Shown: positions 1 to 6,447 of the stretch, in pieces
Numbering within the stretch: position 1 is the first letter of the stretch
Layout of the letters: the number at the start of each line of letters is the position of its first letter
Assembly: GCA_002392275.1 (NCBI GenBank)
Contig: DGGQ01000190.1
Location: 1-16,901, forward strand
Source of the DNA: Treponema sp. UBA3870
GTDB lineage: Bacteria > Spirochaetota > Spirochaetia > Treponematales > Treponemataceae
Length of the DNA stretch: 16,901 nucleotides
Direction of reading: 5' to 3'
Program-made: the position numbers and the translations under genes
The notes under the pieces: model-generated
The model's database searches: none
What the model saw: the letters and a program-made list of their open reading frames with translations, nothing else
What the model was told of the DNA's origin: nothing

Positions 1-2
1 AC

Positions 3-1046
3 GGTGGTCCTGTGGCTCAGTTCAACGAGAGATATTCGTATGGCGAGCGGCTTGTGAATGAGGATGTCTTTAGTTTCTGCACTGACGGTCGTGGAACTGT
101 GCGTGTGGCTTTGGGCGAAAGCGGCGATTTTGTGTTTGGCATGAACTATGGATTGAATGGTCAGCCGCATTTTTCGATGGACAAAAATCTTTCGGGAAAC
201 TTTGTTTCATGCGAGACGGCAGCTTCGTTTGGCGCGGACATTGGTTTCAATGGAAAACAGTTTGATTCGAGGGATGGAACCTATAACTATGGATTCCGAT
301 CCTATTCCCCAAGCCTTGGAATATTTGTCACTGAGGATCCAATTCAGGATGGTGAAAACTGGTATAGCTATTGCAAGGGAGACCCTGTGAACTACGCTGA
401 TGCGTTGGGACTTAAAAATATCCCTGCGGACATGGTTAATTTGATGAATGAATATAAGGACACTGTGCTGCTGGGAGATTCAAAATCAATCAAACTTAAT
501 CAGCAAGGATGCTATGTCACTGTTTTGGCAGGTGTTGTCAATACTGTGAAGCATAAGACAGGTGCTGAAAAATTTACCCCAATTACAATAAATGATGATA
601 AAACAAATTTTTCCTCGGGAACAGCACTTATTATGACCCCATCTGTCTGTGATAATTACAACTTAAAATGCATCGAGTATATTAGTGAGTTTGATTATAG
701 GGGAATTGCTGATAGAATAAATGAATTTAATGATTCATCTACAGATTACTGTCTTGCGGTAAAGTTTAGCGTGACATCAAAGTCAAATGGATATACGTGT
801 GATCATTGGGTAACAACCGATAGTGGAACTATTATGCTTGATGATGGAGAGTATGTCAAAATTATTGGAACGCATGCTGCATGGGACTGTGAAGAAAAAA
901 GAAGAGGGTGGATTGACAGGGACGGTTTTACCTACGCACCGATTGAGCAGCTTAAAGGTGTTAGGGCTTTCCAAAATAATGAGAAAGAACCTGTTGTCCC
1001 ATCTAGCGGAGGTAAGGCAAAAAATGAATTAAAAAAGAATAAATAA
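3..1046 (+). CDS. Rhs/YD-repeat protein, C-terminal part with papain-like (C39-type) tip; 5' truncated by window edge
   Basis: The frame is open to the left edge (Gly-Gly-Pro before the GTG at 12), so the start lies outside; residues are counted from that GTG. Residues 1-134 match the Rhs-associated core: a DGRGTVR segment (25-31), FNGKQFD (79-85), YNYGFRSYSPSLGIFVTEDP (91-110), and the junction motif DPVNYADALGL (124-134; usually NPVNYVDPxGL) after which Rhs proteins become variable. The tip (135-344) is more A+T-rich. It has NQQGCYVT (163-170) and DHWVTTD (264-270), the spacing and context of C39-like/papain-fold peptidases: a Gln before Cys167, His265 in an HWV motif, and acidic residues (270, 277, 278) as possible third member. 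What is seen is the motifs; peptidase activity and a toxin role are inferred from the Rhs family, whose tips are usually toxins. A low-complexity Lys-rich tail ends the protein. A terminator follows. Confidence 0.85.
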   Translation, partial: GGPVAQFNERYSYGERLVNEDVFSFCTDGRGTVRVALGESGDFVFGMNYGLNGQPHFSMDKNLSGNFVSCETAASFGADIGFNGKQFDSRDGTYNYGFRSYSPSLGIFVTEDPIQDGENWYSYCKGDPVNYADALGLKNIPADMVNLMNEYKDTVLLGDSKSIKLNQQGCYVTVLAGVVNTVKHKTGAEKFTPITINDDKTNFSSGTALIMTPSVCDNYNLKCIEYISEFDYRGIADRINEFNDSSTDYCLAVKFSVTSKSNGYTCDHWVTTDSGTIMLDDGEYVKIIGTHAAWDCEEKRRGWIDRDGFTYAPIEQLKGVRAFQNNEKEPVVPSSGGKAKNELKKNK

Positions 1047-1112
1047 AAAAAAGAATTTTGGCATTTTGCAAGCCTTAGTAAAGCTGATATTTGCCTAAAA
1101 TTACATTTAATG

Positions 1113-1159
1113 GGGACCTCAAATACTTTTGTTTTTGAGGTTCCTTAACCTGTTTTTTT
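1113..1159 (+). terminator. Probable Rho-independent terminator after the Rhs gene
   Basis: GGGACCTCAAA (1113-1123) pairs with TTTGAGGTTCC (1134-1144), one G-U pair, loop of ten bases. The nearest T-run (1153-1159) is separated from the stem by eight bases, which weakens the call. Confidence 0.5.
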
Positions 1160-1165
1160 AATTTG

Positions 1166-1194
1166 TTGAATTAAACTGAAATTATTGGTAATAT
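1166..1194 (+). promoter_or_regulatory. Possible promoter for the lipoprotein array
   Basis: TTGAAT (1166-1171), 17-base spacer, TAATAT (1189-1194). Each hexamer matches four of six consensus bases. Start of transcription would fall near 1201, leaving about 90 bases of leader before the first lipoprotein. Confidence 0.35.
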
Positions 1195-1240
1195 TGATGC
1201 GGAGATTTGCATATCATTTACTGGAAAGCAATTTGATTGA
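1187..1240 (+). pseudogene. Fragment of a second Rhs core (decayed)
   Basis: Read in frame from 1187, this gives GNIDAEICISFTGKQFD followed by a TGA stop at 1238. The FTGKQFD part aligns with FNGKQFD of the Rhs core upstream (DNA 1217-1237 versus 246-266, 17 of 21 bases identical), and the preceding DAEI resembles the GADIG that precedes it there. Rhs loci often keep such core scraps where older tips have been displaced. The match is short, so this is suggestive only. Confidence 0.4.
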
Positions 1241-1290
1241 AGACCGGTTGATGTTTGCAAAAAAAATAAAATCTATAGGGGAAGTGTAAA

Positions 1291-2235
1291 ATGAAAAAAG
1301 TTCTGTTGGTGTTTTTTTTGGTTCCATTATTGTTTATTGGATGCACAAAAAAAGGAGAAGAAGTTTCTGATAAAAATGGTGAGACGTTTCTAAAGGTTAC
1401 GGTTCTAGAGGATGGTGTCCCGTTGCGTTATCACCCCAGGGAGGAGTCTGCATGTAGCGACGAAAAACTGAACAAGGGGGATGTCGTTTATGTTGCTGGA
1501 CTTGACCAGAATGTGTCCGCTTTGGATGGCAAAAAGGGGTACTGGGTACAGGTATTTACGGAAAAGGAATACTTGATTTATCCATACTGGGTTTTTTCGA
1601 CAAAAATCGAAGCGGGGAAAAATCTTTTGCCCAATACTATTTCCTTTGAGTCGGAATCAATAAGTGAAAATGGAAAAATCAGCATTGCCATAAAAGGCAA
1701 AGGAAACAAAGTCTCAAAGCATGATGTATATGTGCGACCCGTGGCCGATTTTTATTCATTCACTTGGGGGCCGTGGGATGATGGATTTAATTATTCTGAC
1801 CCGATTGGAACTTTCATTTTTTATCCGTCGGATAAGTCCATAGCACGTTTTTCTTCTGTGGGAGATGTGTATTGTGTAACAGGATGGTCAGAGCCAAGTC
1901 CTGATATGAAATATATTTTATCTGATTCTGGTACTGCGACATGTGGAAGGCTTGTCGAAGTTTATGACGCCGAGACAGAGAAATGTATTTTTGGTGCCAA
2001 CTATTATATGGAGGTGGAGTATTCCGACGGAAAGATTGTTTGGACTGAACCAGAAGTGCATTATGTGTATGGGAAGAATCTGGATGCGGAAATTGCGGAT
2101 TTTGTTGCAAACACTCCGGTTCCAGATGATTTGAAAAATTACCCAGCCAATCTGGTTGTCCGAAAGTTCTACGAGCATAATCTTGTGACAGGCGAGGACA
2201 AATTTATTGGCTACCGCTATGCGTTTGAGGAATAG
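1291..2235 (+). CDS. SH3-domain lipoprotein, array copy 1 (314 aa)
   Basis: The start follows an AGGGGAAG ribosome site. The N-terminus is a lipoprotein signal peptide with lipobox LFIGC, lipidation expected at Cys18, so the protein should be membrane-anchored outside the cytoplasm. Residues about 33-106 look like a bacterial SH3 (SH3_3) domain: LKVTVLEDGVPLRYHPR, then NKGDVVYVAGLD, KKGYWVQVF and YWVFSTKIE. The remainder (about 115-314) is not a family I recognise; it is rich in aromatic beta-strand-like segments such as FYSFTWGPWDDGFNYSD (154-170), PSPDMKY (202-208) and YSDGKIVWTE (244-253). It is the first of three paralogues on the same strand and the only one with a possible promoter. SH3_3 domains often bind cell wall or peptide ligands. 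Immunity to the upstream Rhs tip is a speculative role. Confidence 0.9.
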   Translation: MKKVLLVFFLVPLLFIGCTKKGEEVSDKNGETFLKVTVLEDGVPLRYHPREESACSDEKLNKGDVVYVAGLDQNVSALDGKKGYWVQVFTEKEYLIYPYWVFSTKIEAGKNLLPNTISFESESISENGKISIAIKGKGNKVSKHDVYVRPVADFYSFTWGPWDDGFNYSDPIGTFIFYPSDKSIARFSSVGDVYCVTGWSEPSPDMKYILSDSGTATCGRLVEVYDAETEKCIFGANYYMEVEYSDGKIVWTEPEVHYVYGKNLDAEIADFVANTPVPDDLKNYPANLVVRKFYEHNLVTGEDKFIGYRYAFEE

Positions 2236-2243
2236 AGTTTACT

Positions 2244-2390
2244 ATGAAGGAGAAGTATAGAATGAAAAAAATATTATTTACGTTGGTTTTGATTCCATTA
2301 CTGTTTACTGGATGTTCAAAAAAGGGAGAGAAAGTTGCGGGAGCGGATGGACAGACGTTCCTGAAGGTGACGGTTCTGGAGGACAATGTT
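2244..2390 (+). repeat. 147-bp near-perfect direct repeat, copy A (partner 3212-3358)
   Basis: Covers the ribosome site, signal peptide and first beta strand of lipoprotein copy 2. Read base by base against 3212-3358, only one of 147 positions differs (G at 2378, A at 3346), while the flanking coding DNA diverges sharply. This points to recent duplication or gene conversion. Confidence 0.95.
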
Positions 2391-3203
2391 GATTTGCGTT
2401 ACCATCCTAGGGAGGAGTCCACGCTTTGCGACAAAAAACTGAACAAGGGTGATGTCGTTTATGTTGCGGGACTTGACCAGAAGGAATCCGTCGTAGATGG
2501 CAAAAAGGGGTACTGGGTACAGGTATTTACAGAATTTGAACACTTGGTTTCCCCTTATTGGGTTTTCTCGACAAAAATCGAATCGGGGAAAAATCTTTCG
2601 CCCAATACTATTTCCTTTGAGTCGGAATCAATAAATGAAAATGGAAAAATCACTGTCACGATGAAAGACAAATTGAACAAAGTTTCAAAACATGAAGTTC
2701 AAGTCCAGCGCGTTGGCGATTTTTATTCATTCACTTGGGGACCGTGGGATGATGGATTTAATTATTCAGATCAGGTTGGAACTTTCATTTTTTATCCGAC
2801 GGATAAATCCATAGCGCGATTTTCTTCGATAGAAGCCGAGCAGCCAAGTATGTGGACAAAGCCCAGCCATGATTTGAAATATGTTTTTGCAGACGGCGGT
2901 ACGTCCACAGGACTAAGGGGGATTGTTGTTTACGAGGCAGTAACCGGTGAGAGGCTTTTTGGAGGAAGCTATTACGGAACCATGGATTATCCTGATGCGT
3001 ATTACTCCGACGGAAAAATTGTTTGCGTAACCAGAGTGTATTCGCCGGAGGATGTGAGAGTTTCTGATTTTGTCACAAATACCCCGATGCCTGAGGATAT
3101 AAAAGACAGTCCACTTACAAAGATTGTTCTTGAATTGTATGAGCATGACCTTGTGACGGGCGAGGAAAAACCTTTTGGCTACATGTATGCGGTACAGGAA
3201 TAG
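2262..3203 (+). CDS. SH3-domain lipoprotein, array copy 2 (313 aa)
   Basis: An in-frame ATG at 2244 exists, but the AAGGAG ribosome site (2247-2252) lies between it and the ATG at 2262, which gives 9-base spacing and puts the signal peptide at the true N-terminus; 2262 is therefore preferred. Lipobox LFTGC, Cys18. SH3-like part about residues 33-106 (LKVTVLEDNVDLRYHPREES; KKGYWVQVF; YWVFSTKIE), then the same unrecognised domain with FYSFTWGPWDDGFNYSD. The C-terminus (VRVSDFVTNTPMPEDIKD, YEHDLVTGEEKPFGYMYAVQE) is the most divergent of the three. It starts 26 bases after copy 1 with no promoter between them, so it is probably co-transcribed. Its N-terminal DNA is nearly identical to copy 3 while its middle resembles copy 1. 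Confidence 0.9.
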   Translation: MKKILFTLVLIPLLFTGCSKKGEKVAGADGQTFLKVTVLEDNVDLRYHPREESTLCDKKLNKGDVVYVAGLDQKESVVDGKKGYWVQVFTEFEHLVSPYWVFSTKIESGKNLSPNTISFESESINENGKITVTMKDKLNKVSKHEVQVQRVGDFYSFTWGPWDDGFNYSDQVGTFIFYPTDKSIARFSSIEAEQPSMWTKPSHDLKYVFADGGTSTGLRGIVVYEAVTGERLFGGSYYGTMDYPDAYYSDGKIVCVTRVYSPEDVRVSDFVTNTPMPEDIKDSPLTKIVLELYEHDLVTGEEKPFGYMYAVQE

Positions 3204-3211
3204 ACTTTATC

Positions 3212-3358
3212 ATGAAGGAGAAGTATAGAATGAAAAAAATATTATTTACGTTGGTTTTGATTCCATTACTGTTTACTGGATGTTCAAAAAAGGGAGAGAA
3301 AGTTGCGGGAGCGGATGGACAGACGTTCCTGAAGGTGACGGTTCTAGAGGACAATGTT
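3212..3358 (+). repeat. 147-bp near-perfect direct repeat, copy B (partner 2244-2390)
   Basis: Second copy of the repeat, at the start of lipoprotein copy 3. Spacing between the two copies is 968 bp, so recombination between them would delete exactly one gene unit and leave an intact lipoprotein gene. Confidence 0.95.
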
Positions 3359-4168
3359 CCTTTACGTTTCGAGCCAAAGGTGGATTCCAAATACTTGGAG
3401 GACCGGATGCTGAACAAAGGCGATGTCTTTTATGTTGCAGGGCTTGACCAGAAGGAGGATGTTCTCGATGGCAAAAAGGGATACTGGGTACGGGTATTTG
3501 TGCGTGACGTGTCATTGGATTGGCCGTATTGGATTTTCTCTTCAAAAATTGATGCAGGAAAAAATCTTTCGCCGAATGCAATTTCTTTTGTGTCTGAATC
3601 AATAAACGAGAATGGAAAAATCACTGTTGCCATAAAGGGCAGGTCAAACAAAGTTGCAAAGCATGATGTTTCAGTTAAGCCGGTAGGTGACTTTTATTGG
3701 TTCTCATGGGAAAGTTGCGATGAAGGATTTAATTATGCTGATCCAGTTGGAATTTTTATTTTTCATCCGTCTGATAAATCCATTACGCGCTTTTTCCCTG
3801 TAGGACAGATGGATGCCTATGAGGGAATTAAGGCAAGCCCCAGTCCGGATTTGAAATATGTTTTCGGTCTTTATTCTTCGAGCGGAATGCGTGTTTATGA
3901 TGCGGTAACGGAGGAAAAAATTTTTGACGGATCCTATTATATGGACATTGAGTATTCCGATGGAAAAATTGTTTGGACGGAACATAATCCGTATTCTATG
4001 CGTGGAGAGAATCTGGACAAGGAAATTGCGGACTTTGTTGCGAACACTCCGGTTCCTGATGATTTGAAAGATTATCCGGCTAATCTGGTTGTCCGCAAAT
4101 TTTATGAGCGTAATCTTGCGACGGGTGAGGACAAGTTCCTCGGCTACCGTTATGCGTTTGAACAATAG
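3230..4168 (+). CDS. SH3-domain lipoprotein, array copy 3 (312 aa)
   Basis: As in copy 2, an in-frame ATG 18 bases upstream (3212) precedes the AAGGAG ribosome site, so 3230 is the better start. Lipobox LFTGC, Cys18. The SH3-like part differs from copies 1 and 2 after residue 44 (LRFEPKVDSKYLEDR instead of LRYHPREES). The central motif is FYWFSWESCDEGFNYAD, then SPSPDLKYVF and YSDGKIVWTEHN. The C-terminus (EIADFVANTPVPDDLKDYPA, then LVVRKFYERNLATGED) is close to copy 1, not copy 2. The gap from copy 2 is again 26 bases and a bidirectional terminator follows, so the array is a three-gene operon. Function unknown; extracytoplasmic location is the only firm inference. Confidence 0.9.
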   Translation: MKKILFTLVLIPLLFTGCSKKGEKVAGADGQTFLKVTVLEDNVPLRFEPKVDSKYLEDRMLNKGDVFYVAGLDQKEDVLDGKKGYWVRVFVRDVSLDWPYWIFSSKIDAGKNLSPNAISFVSESINENGKITVAIKGRSNKVAKHDVSVKPVGDFYWFSWESCDEGFNYADPVGIFIFHPSDKSITRFFPVGQMDAYEGIKASPSPDLKYVFGLYSSSGMRVYDAVTEEKIFDGSYYMDIEYSDGKIVWTEHNPYSMRGENLDKEIADFVANTPVPDDLKDYPANLVVRKFYERNLATGEDKFLGYRYAFEQ

Positions 4169-4191
4169 CCTTCTGGATTGTCGCCTTCAAT

Positions 4192-4232
4192 AAAAAAAAG
4201 GCCCCGGCTTGTTTTAAGTCAGGGTCTTTTTT
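4192..4232. terminator. Bidirectional terminator between convergent genes
   Basis: Arms AGGCCCCGGCTT (4199-4210) and AAGTCAGGGTCT (4216-4227) with a GTTTT loop, one mismatch and two G-U pairs. An A-run (4192-4199) precedes and a T-run (4227-4232) follows, so it can serve both the lipoprotein array (+) and the carboxyltransferase (-). Confidence 0.85.
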
Positions 4233-4251
4233 ATGTCTCGCTTACAGAAAA

Positions 4252-5748
4252 TTACAGCGGAATGTTTCCATGTTTTCTGCGAGGAATGTCGTTCTGGGAT
4301 TTTCCTTCAAGGAATTCGAGTGAGCGTGCCACACGTTCGCGGGTATCCTCCGGATTGATGATTTCGCTGATGTAGTCTCTCTTTGCTGCGACATCAGGAG
4401 TCATAACGGTGTCCTTGTATTCCTGTGATTTTTGTGCGACCAAAGCGGCCTGGGCTGGATCCTTCATTTCCTTTGCATAAAGGATTCCAAGAGCGCCTTC
4501 GGCACCCATGACGGCGATTTCGGTTTTCGGCCATGCGTATACAAAATCAGCTCCCAGATGCTTTGAGCACATTGCGATGTAGGCTCCACCGTATGCCTTG
4601 CGTGTGATTACCGTAATCTTCGGAACCGTTGCTTCGGAATATGCGTAGAGAACCTTTGCTCCGTGGCGGATGATTCCTTTCTGCTCTTCCTCTGGACCAG
4701 GGAGATAGCCTGGAACGTCAACGAAAGTGACAAGTGGAATGTTGAAGCAGTCGCAGTAGCGGACAAAACGTGCAATCTTGTCGGATGCGTCGCAGTTCAA
4801 AAGTCCACCGAAATAGCCCGGGTTGTTTGAAACAATGCCGACGGTCTTTCCCTCAATCTTTGCGAAACCAACAACGGCATTTGCGGAAAACTCTGCCATG
4901 ACTTCAAAGAAGGAGTCGTCATCGACAACGCAGTTGATTACGCTGCGGATGTCGTAGGGCTTTTTGCTTTCTTCCGGGATGACTTCCTGAATTTCCTTTG
5001 CCTTTTTTCTTGCGTCGAACTTGTATTTGGAATCAACAGTTACAGGTTCGCCGTAGTAGTGGGGGATATAGTCCAAAAGTTTGCGGACCTTTTCATAGCA
5101 GTCGTTCTCATTTTCGCAGCGGTAGTGGGCCACACCTGATTTCTGTGAGTGGATTGCGGCGCCACCCAAATCTTCGCTGGTGATATCCATGAACATGACC
5201 TGCTTTACGACTTTCGGACCTGTTATAAACATTTCGGAAATCTTGTCGATTGTGAAAATAAAATCGGTGAGTCCTGGAGAATAGACTGCTCCACCGGCGC
5301 ATGGTCCTGCAACGATTGAAATCTGCGGAATCACGCCGGATGCCTGCACGTTTTCGTAGAATATGTTTCCGTATCCGCAAAGTGCATCGACACCTTCCTG
5401 GATGCGCGCTCCACCCGAGTCATTGATTCCGATAATCGGGCATTTGGCCTCTATTGCTTTTTTTGTCAGCTCGGCAATTTTTTCACCATGGACTTTGCCA
5501 AGACTTCCGCCCTGGACTGTAAAATCCTGCGCATATACGGCAACTTTTTTTCCATTGATTTTTCCAAAGCCGGTAATGACACCATCATAGGGAATATCCT
5601 TTTTGTCCATGCCGAAACTTGTGCAGTTGTGGCGAGCGGCTGAATAGATCTCAAAGAATGAGTCCTTGTCGCACAGCGCATTGATTCTTTCAATAGCATG
5701 AAGCTTCCCCTTGGCATGCTGTTTTTCAAGATTGTACTCTTTTGTCAT
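4252..5748 (-). CDS. Biotin-dependent acyl-CoA carboxyltransferase subunit (methylmalonyl-CoA decarboxylase alpha / propionyl-CoA carboxylase beta type), 498 aa
   Basis: Two crotonase-fold carboxyltransferase halves. The N-half holds GINDSGGARIQEGVDAL (107-123) and the oxyanion-loop region GPCAGGAVYSPG (148-159). The C-half holds FVDVPGYLPGPEEE (342-355), KAYGGAYIAM (384-393) and the ending RKHGNIPL. These motifs and the ~500-aa length fit the family, which moves CO2 between biotin and an acyl-CoA. The start at 5748 is chosen because MTKEYNLEKQ is the usual N-terminus, AGAGG lies six bases upstream, and the longer in-frame ATG at 5832 overlaps the -35 box. It is a single-gene unit with its own promoter and terminator. 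No biotin carrier, biotin carboxylase or membrane decarboxylase subunit is in the window, so sodium-pump decarboxylase (succinate to propionate) versus carboxylase cannot be decided here. Confidence 0.93.
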   Translation of the reverse strand: MTKEYNLEKQHAKGKLHAIERINALCDKDSFFEIYSAARHNCTSFGMDKKDIPYDGVITGFGKINGKKVAVYAQDFTVQGGSLGKVHGEKIAELTKKAIEAKCPIIGINDSGGARIQEGVDALCGYGNIFYENVQASGVIPQISIVAGPCAGGAVYSPGLTDFIFTIDKISEMFITGPKVVKQVMFMDITSEDLGGAAIHSQKSGVAHYRCENENDCYEKVRKLLDYIPHYYGEPVTVDSKYKFDARKKAKEIQEVIPEESKKPYDIRSVINCVVDDDSFFEVMAEFSANAVVGFAKIEGKTVGIVSNNPGYFGGLLNCDASDKIARFVRYCDCFNIPLVTFVDVPGYLPGPEEEQKGIIRHGAKVLYAYSEATVPKITVITRKAYGGAYIAMCSKHLGADFVYAWPKTEIAVMGAEGALGILYAKEMKDPAQAALVAQKSQEYKDTVMTPDVAAKRDYISEIINPEDTRERVARSLEFLEGKSQNDIPRRKHGNIPL

Positions 5749-5803
5749 CTGATACCTCTGGAATAAGATTTGGATCGCTGTTCTTTTTGCGTCCACATTG
5801 AAA

Positions 5804-5832
5804 ATTGTAGCAATAAGATATTTTTTGGTCAA
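5804..5832 (-). promoter_or_regulatory. Strong sigma70-type promoter of the carboxyltransferase gene
   Basis: On the minus strand, TTGACC (5832-5827), 17-base spacer, TACAAT (5809-5804). Transcription would begin near 5797, giving about 50 bases of leader before the ATG at 5748. Confidence 0.75.
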
Positions 5833-5834
5833 TA

Positions 5835-5857
5835 TGACAAAAATCGAAATTTTGTCA
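5835..5857. promoter_or_regulatory. Operator-like palindrome just upstream of the -35 box
   Basis: Perfect 8-bp arms TGACAAAA (reading either strand) separated by seven bases, ending two bases from the -35 hexamer of the carboxyltransferase promoter. The position suits a binding site for a dimeric activator or repressor. The regulator is unknown. Confidence 0.5.
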
Positions 5858-5939
5858 AAATAAGAATTTTTGGGGAAATTTTTTAAGTTTTTATAGGGAT
5901 TTTATTCTGTACGCATGATATTGCAAGTGCCATATTTCA

Positions 5940-5981
5940 ATTACCCCTGTTTTGAAATAGAATTTTCCATACAGGGGTAAT
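5940..5981. repeat. 11-bp perfect inverted repeat, possible terminator or operator
   Basis: ATTACCCCTGT (5940-5950) and ACAGGGGTAAT (5971-5981) around a 20-base loop that itself has GAAAT/ATTTTC complementarity. It begins about 26 bases past the stop of the small secreted protein gene on the minus strand but lacks a T-run on either strand, so it could be an atypical terminator, an mRNA 3' stabiliser or a protein site. Confidence 0.6.
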
Positions 5982-6007
5982 AATGTCTTGCTTCAAATGA
6001 AAAGAAC

Positions 6008-6337
6008 TTATTTTTCAGTGAGTATGATATTTCCGTCTTCGTCAGATTTTATATCCCACTTGTCATAACGGAATTCGTCATCCTTTATCAGCGAAGTAAA
6101 TCCTGCCGTTGGTTTTAAGGTTATCTTTTTGCTGTCTATATCAAACCAGCCATTTCCATGTCCGTTTTGATTTGCCGTATGAATTTTTACATCTCCGTTC
6201 TTATAAATTGCCTTTATATAAAGCCCGTGCTTGCAAAAGTTTTCTACGACCTTTACAATATCTTCTGGAGCACCGCCTGCAAAAATACAGGTCGATGAAG
6301 CAATTGCCAAAATCACAGCAAATAATAATTTCTTCAT
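6008..6337 (-). CDS. Small secreted protein of unknown function (109 aa)
   Basis: A GGAGGAAA ribosome site lies a few bases upstream of the ATG. Residues 1-20 form a typical Sec signal peptide (Lys-Lys, hydrophobic core, IFA before Gly21); cleavage after Ala20 would leave about 89 residues, so the product is probably periplasmic. The mature part has a short helical start (EDIVKVVENFCKHG) and then alternating strands with charged turns (IYKNGDVKIHT, WFDIDSKKITLKP, KWDIKSDEDGNIIL), looking like a small all-beta domain. Two cysteines, one inside the signal peptide. I do not recognise the family. It has its own likely promoter downstream of the lgt-like gene and stands alone. Confidence 0.8.
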   Translation of the reverse strand: MKKLLFAVILAIASSTCIFAGGAPEDIVKVVENFCKHGLYIKAIYKNGDVKIHTANQNGHGNGWFDIDSKKITLKPTAGFTSLIKDDEFRYDKWDIKSDEDGNIILTEK

Positions 6338-6383
6338 GTTTTCCTCCCATAAATTATAAGCCCAAACGCTTGTTCATATTTTT

Positions 6384-6411
6384 ATCTTACCATAAAAAGA
6401 CTGAATGTCAA
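6384..6411 (-). promoter_or_regulatory. Promoter of the small secreted protein gene
   Basis: Minus strand: perfect TTGACA (6411-6406), 16-base spacer, TAAGAT (6389-6384). Leader of about 40 bases. Confidence 0.55.
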
Positions 6412-6447
6412 GTTTTTGAAAAGGACGCAACCATGGCAGGCAACAAT

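Noticed and set aside
3704..4165. Long antisense frame across the third lipoprotein gene
   Set aside because: The sense gene has a signal peptide, ribosome site and paralogues; the antisense frame has no family resemblance and is a by-product of sense codon bias.
5749..5832. Longer N-terminus for the carboxyltransferase (ATG at 5832)
   Set aside because: The ATG lies inside the -35 box, the extra 28 residues do not fit the family, and a good ribosome site precedes 5748.
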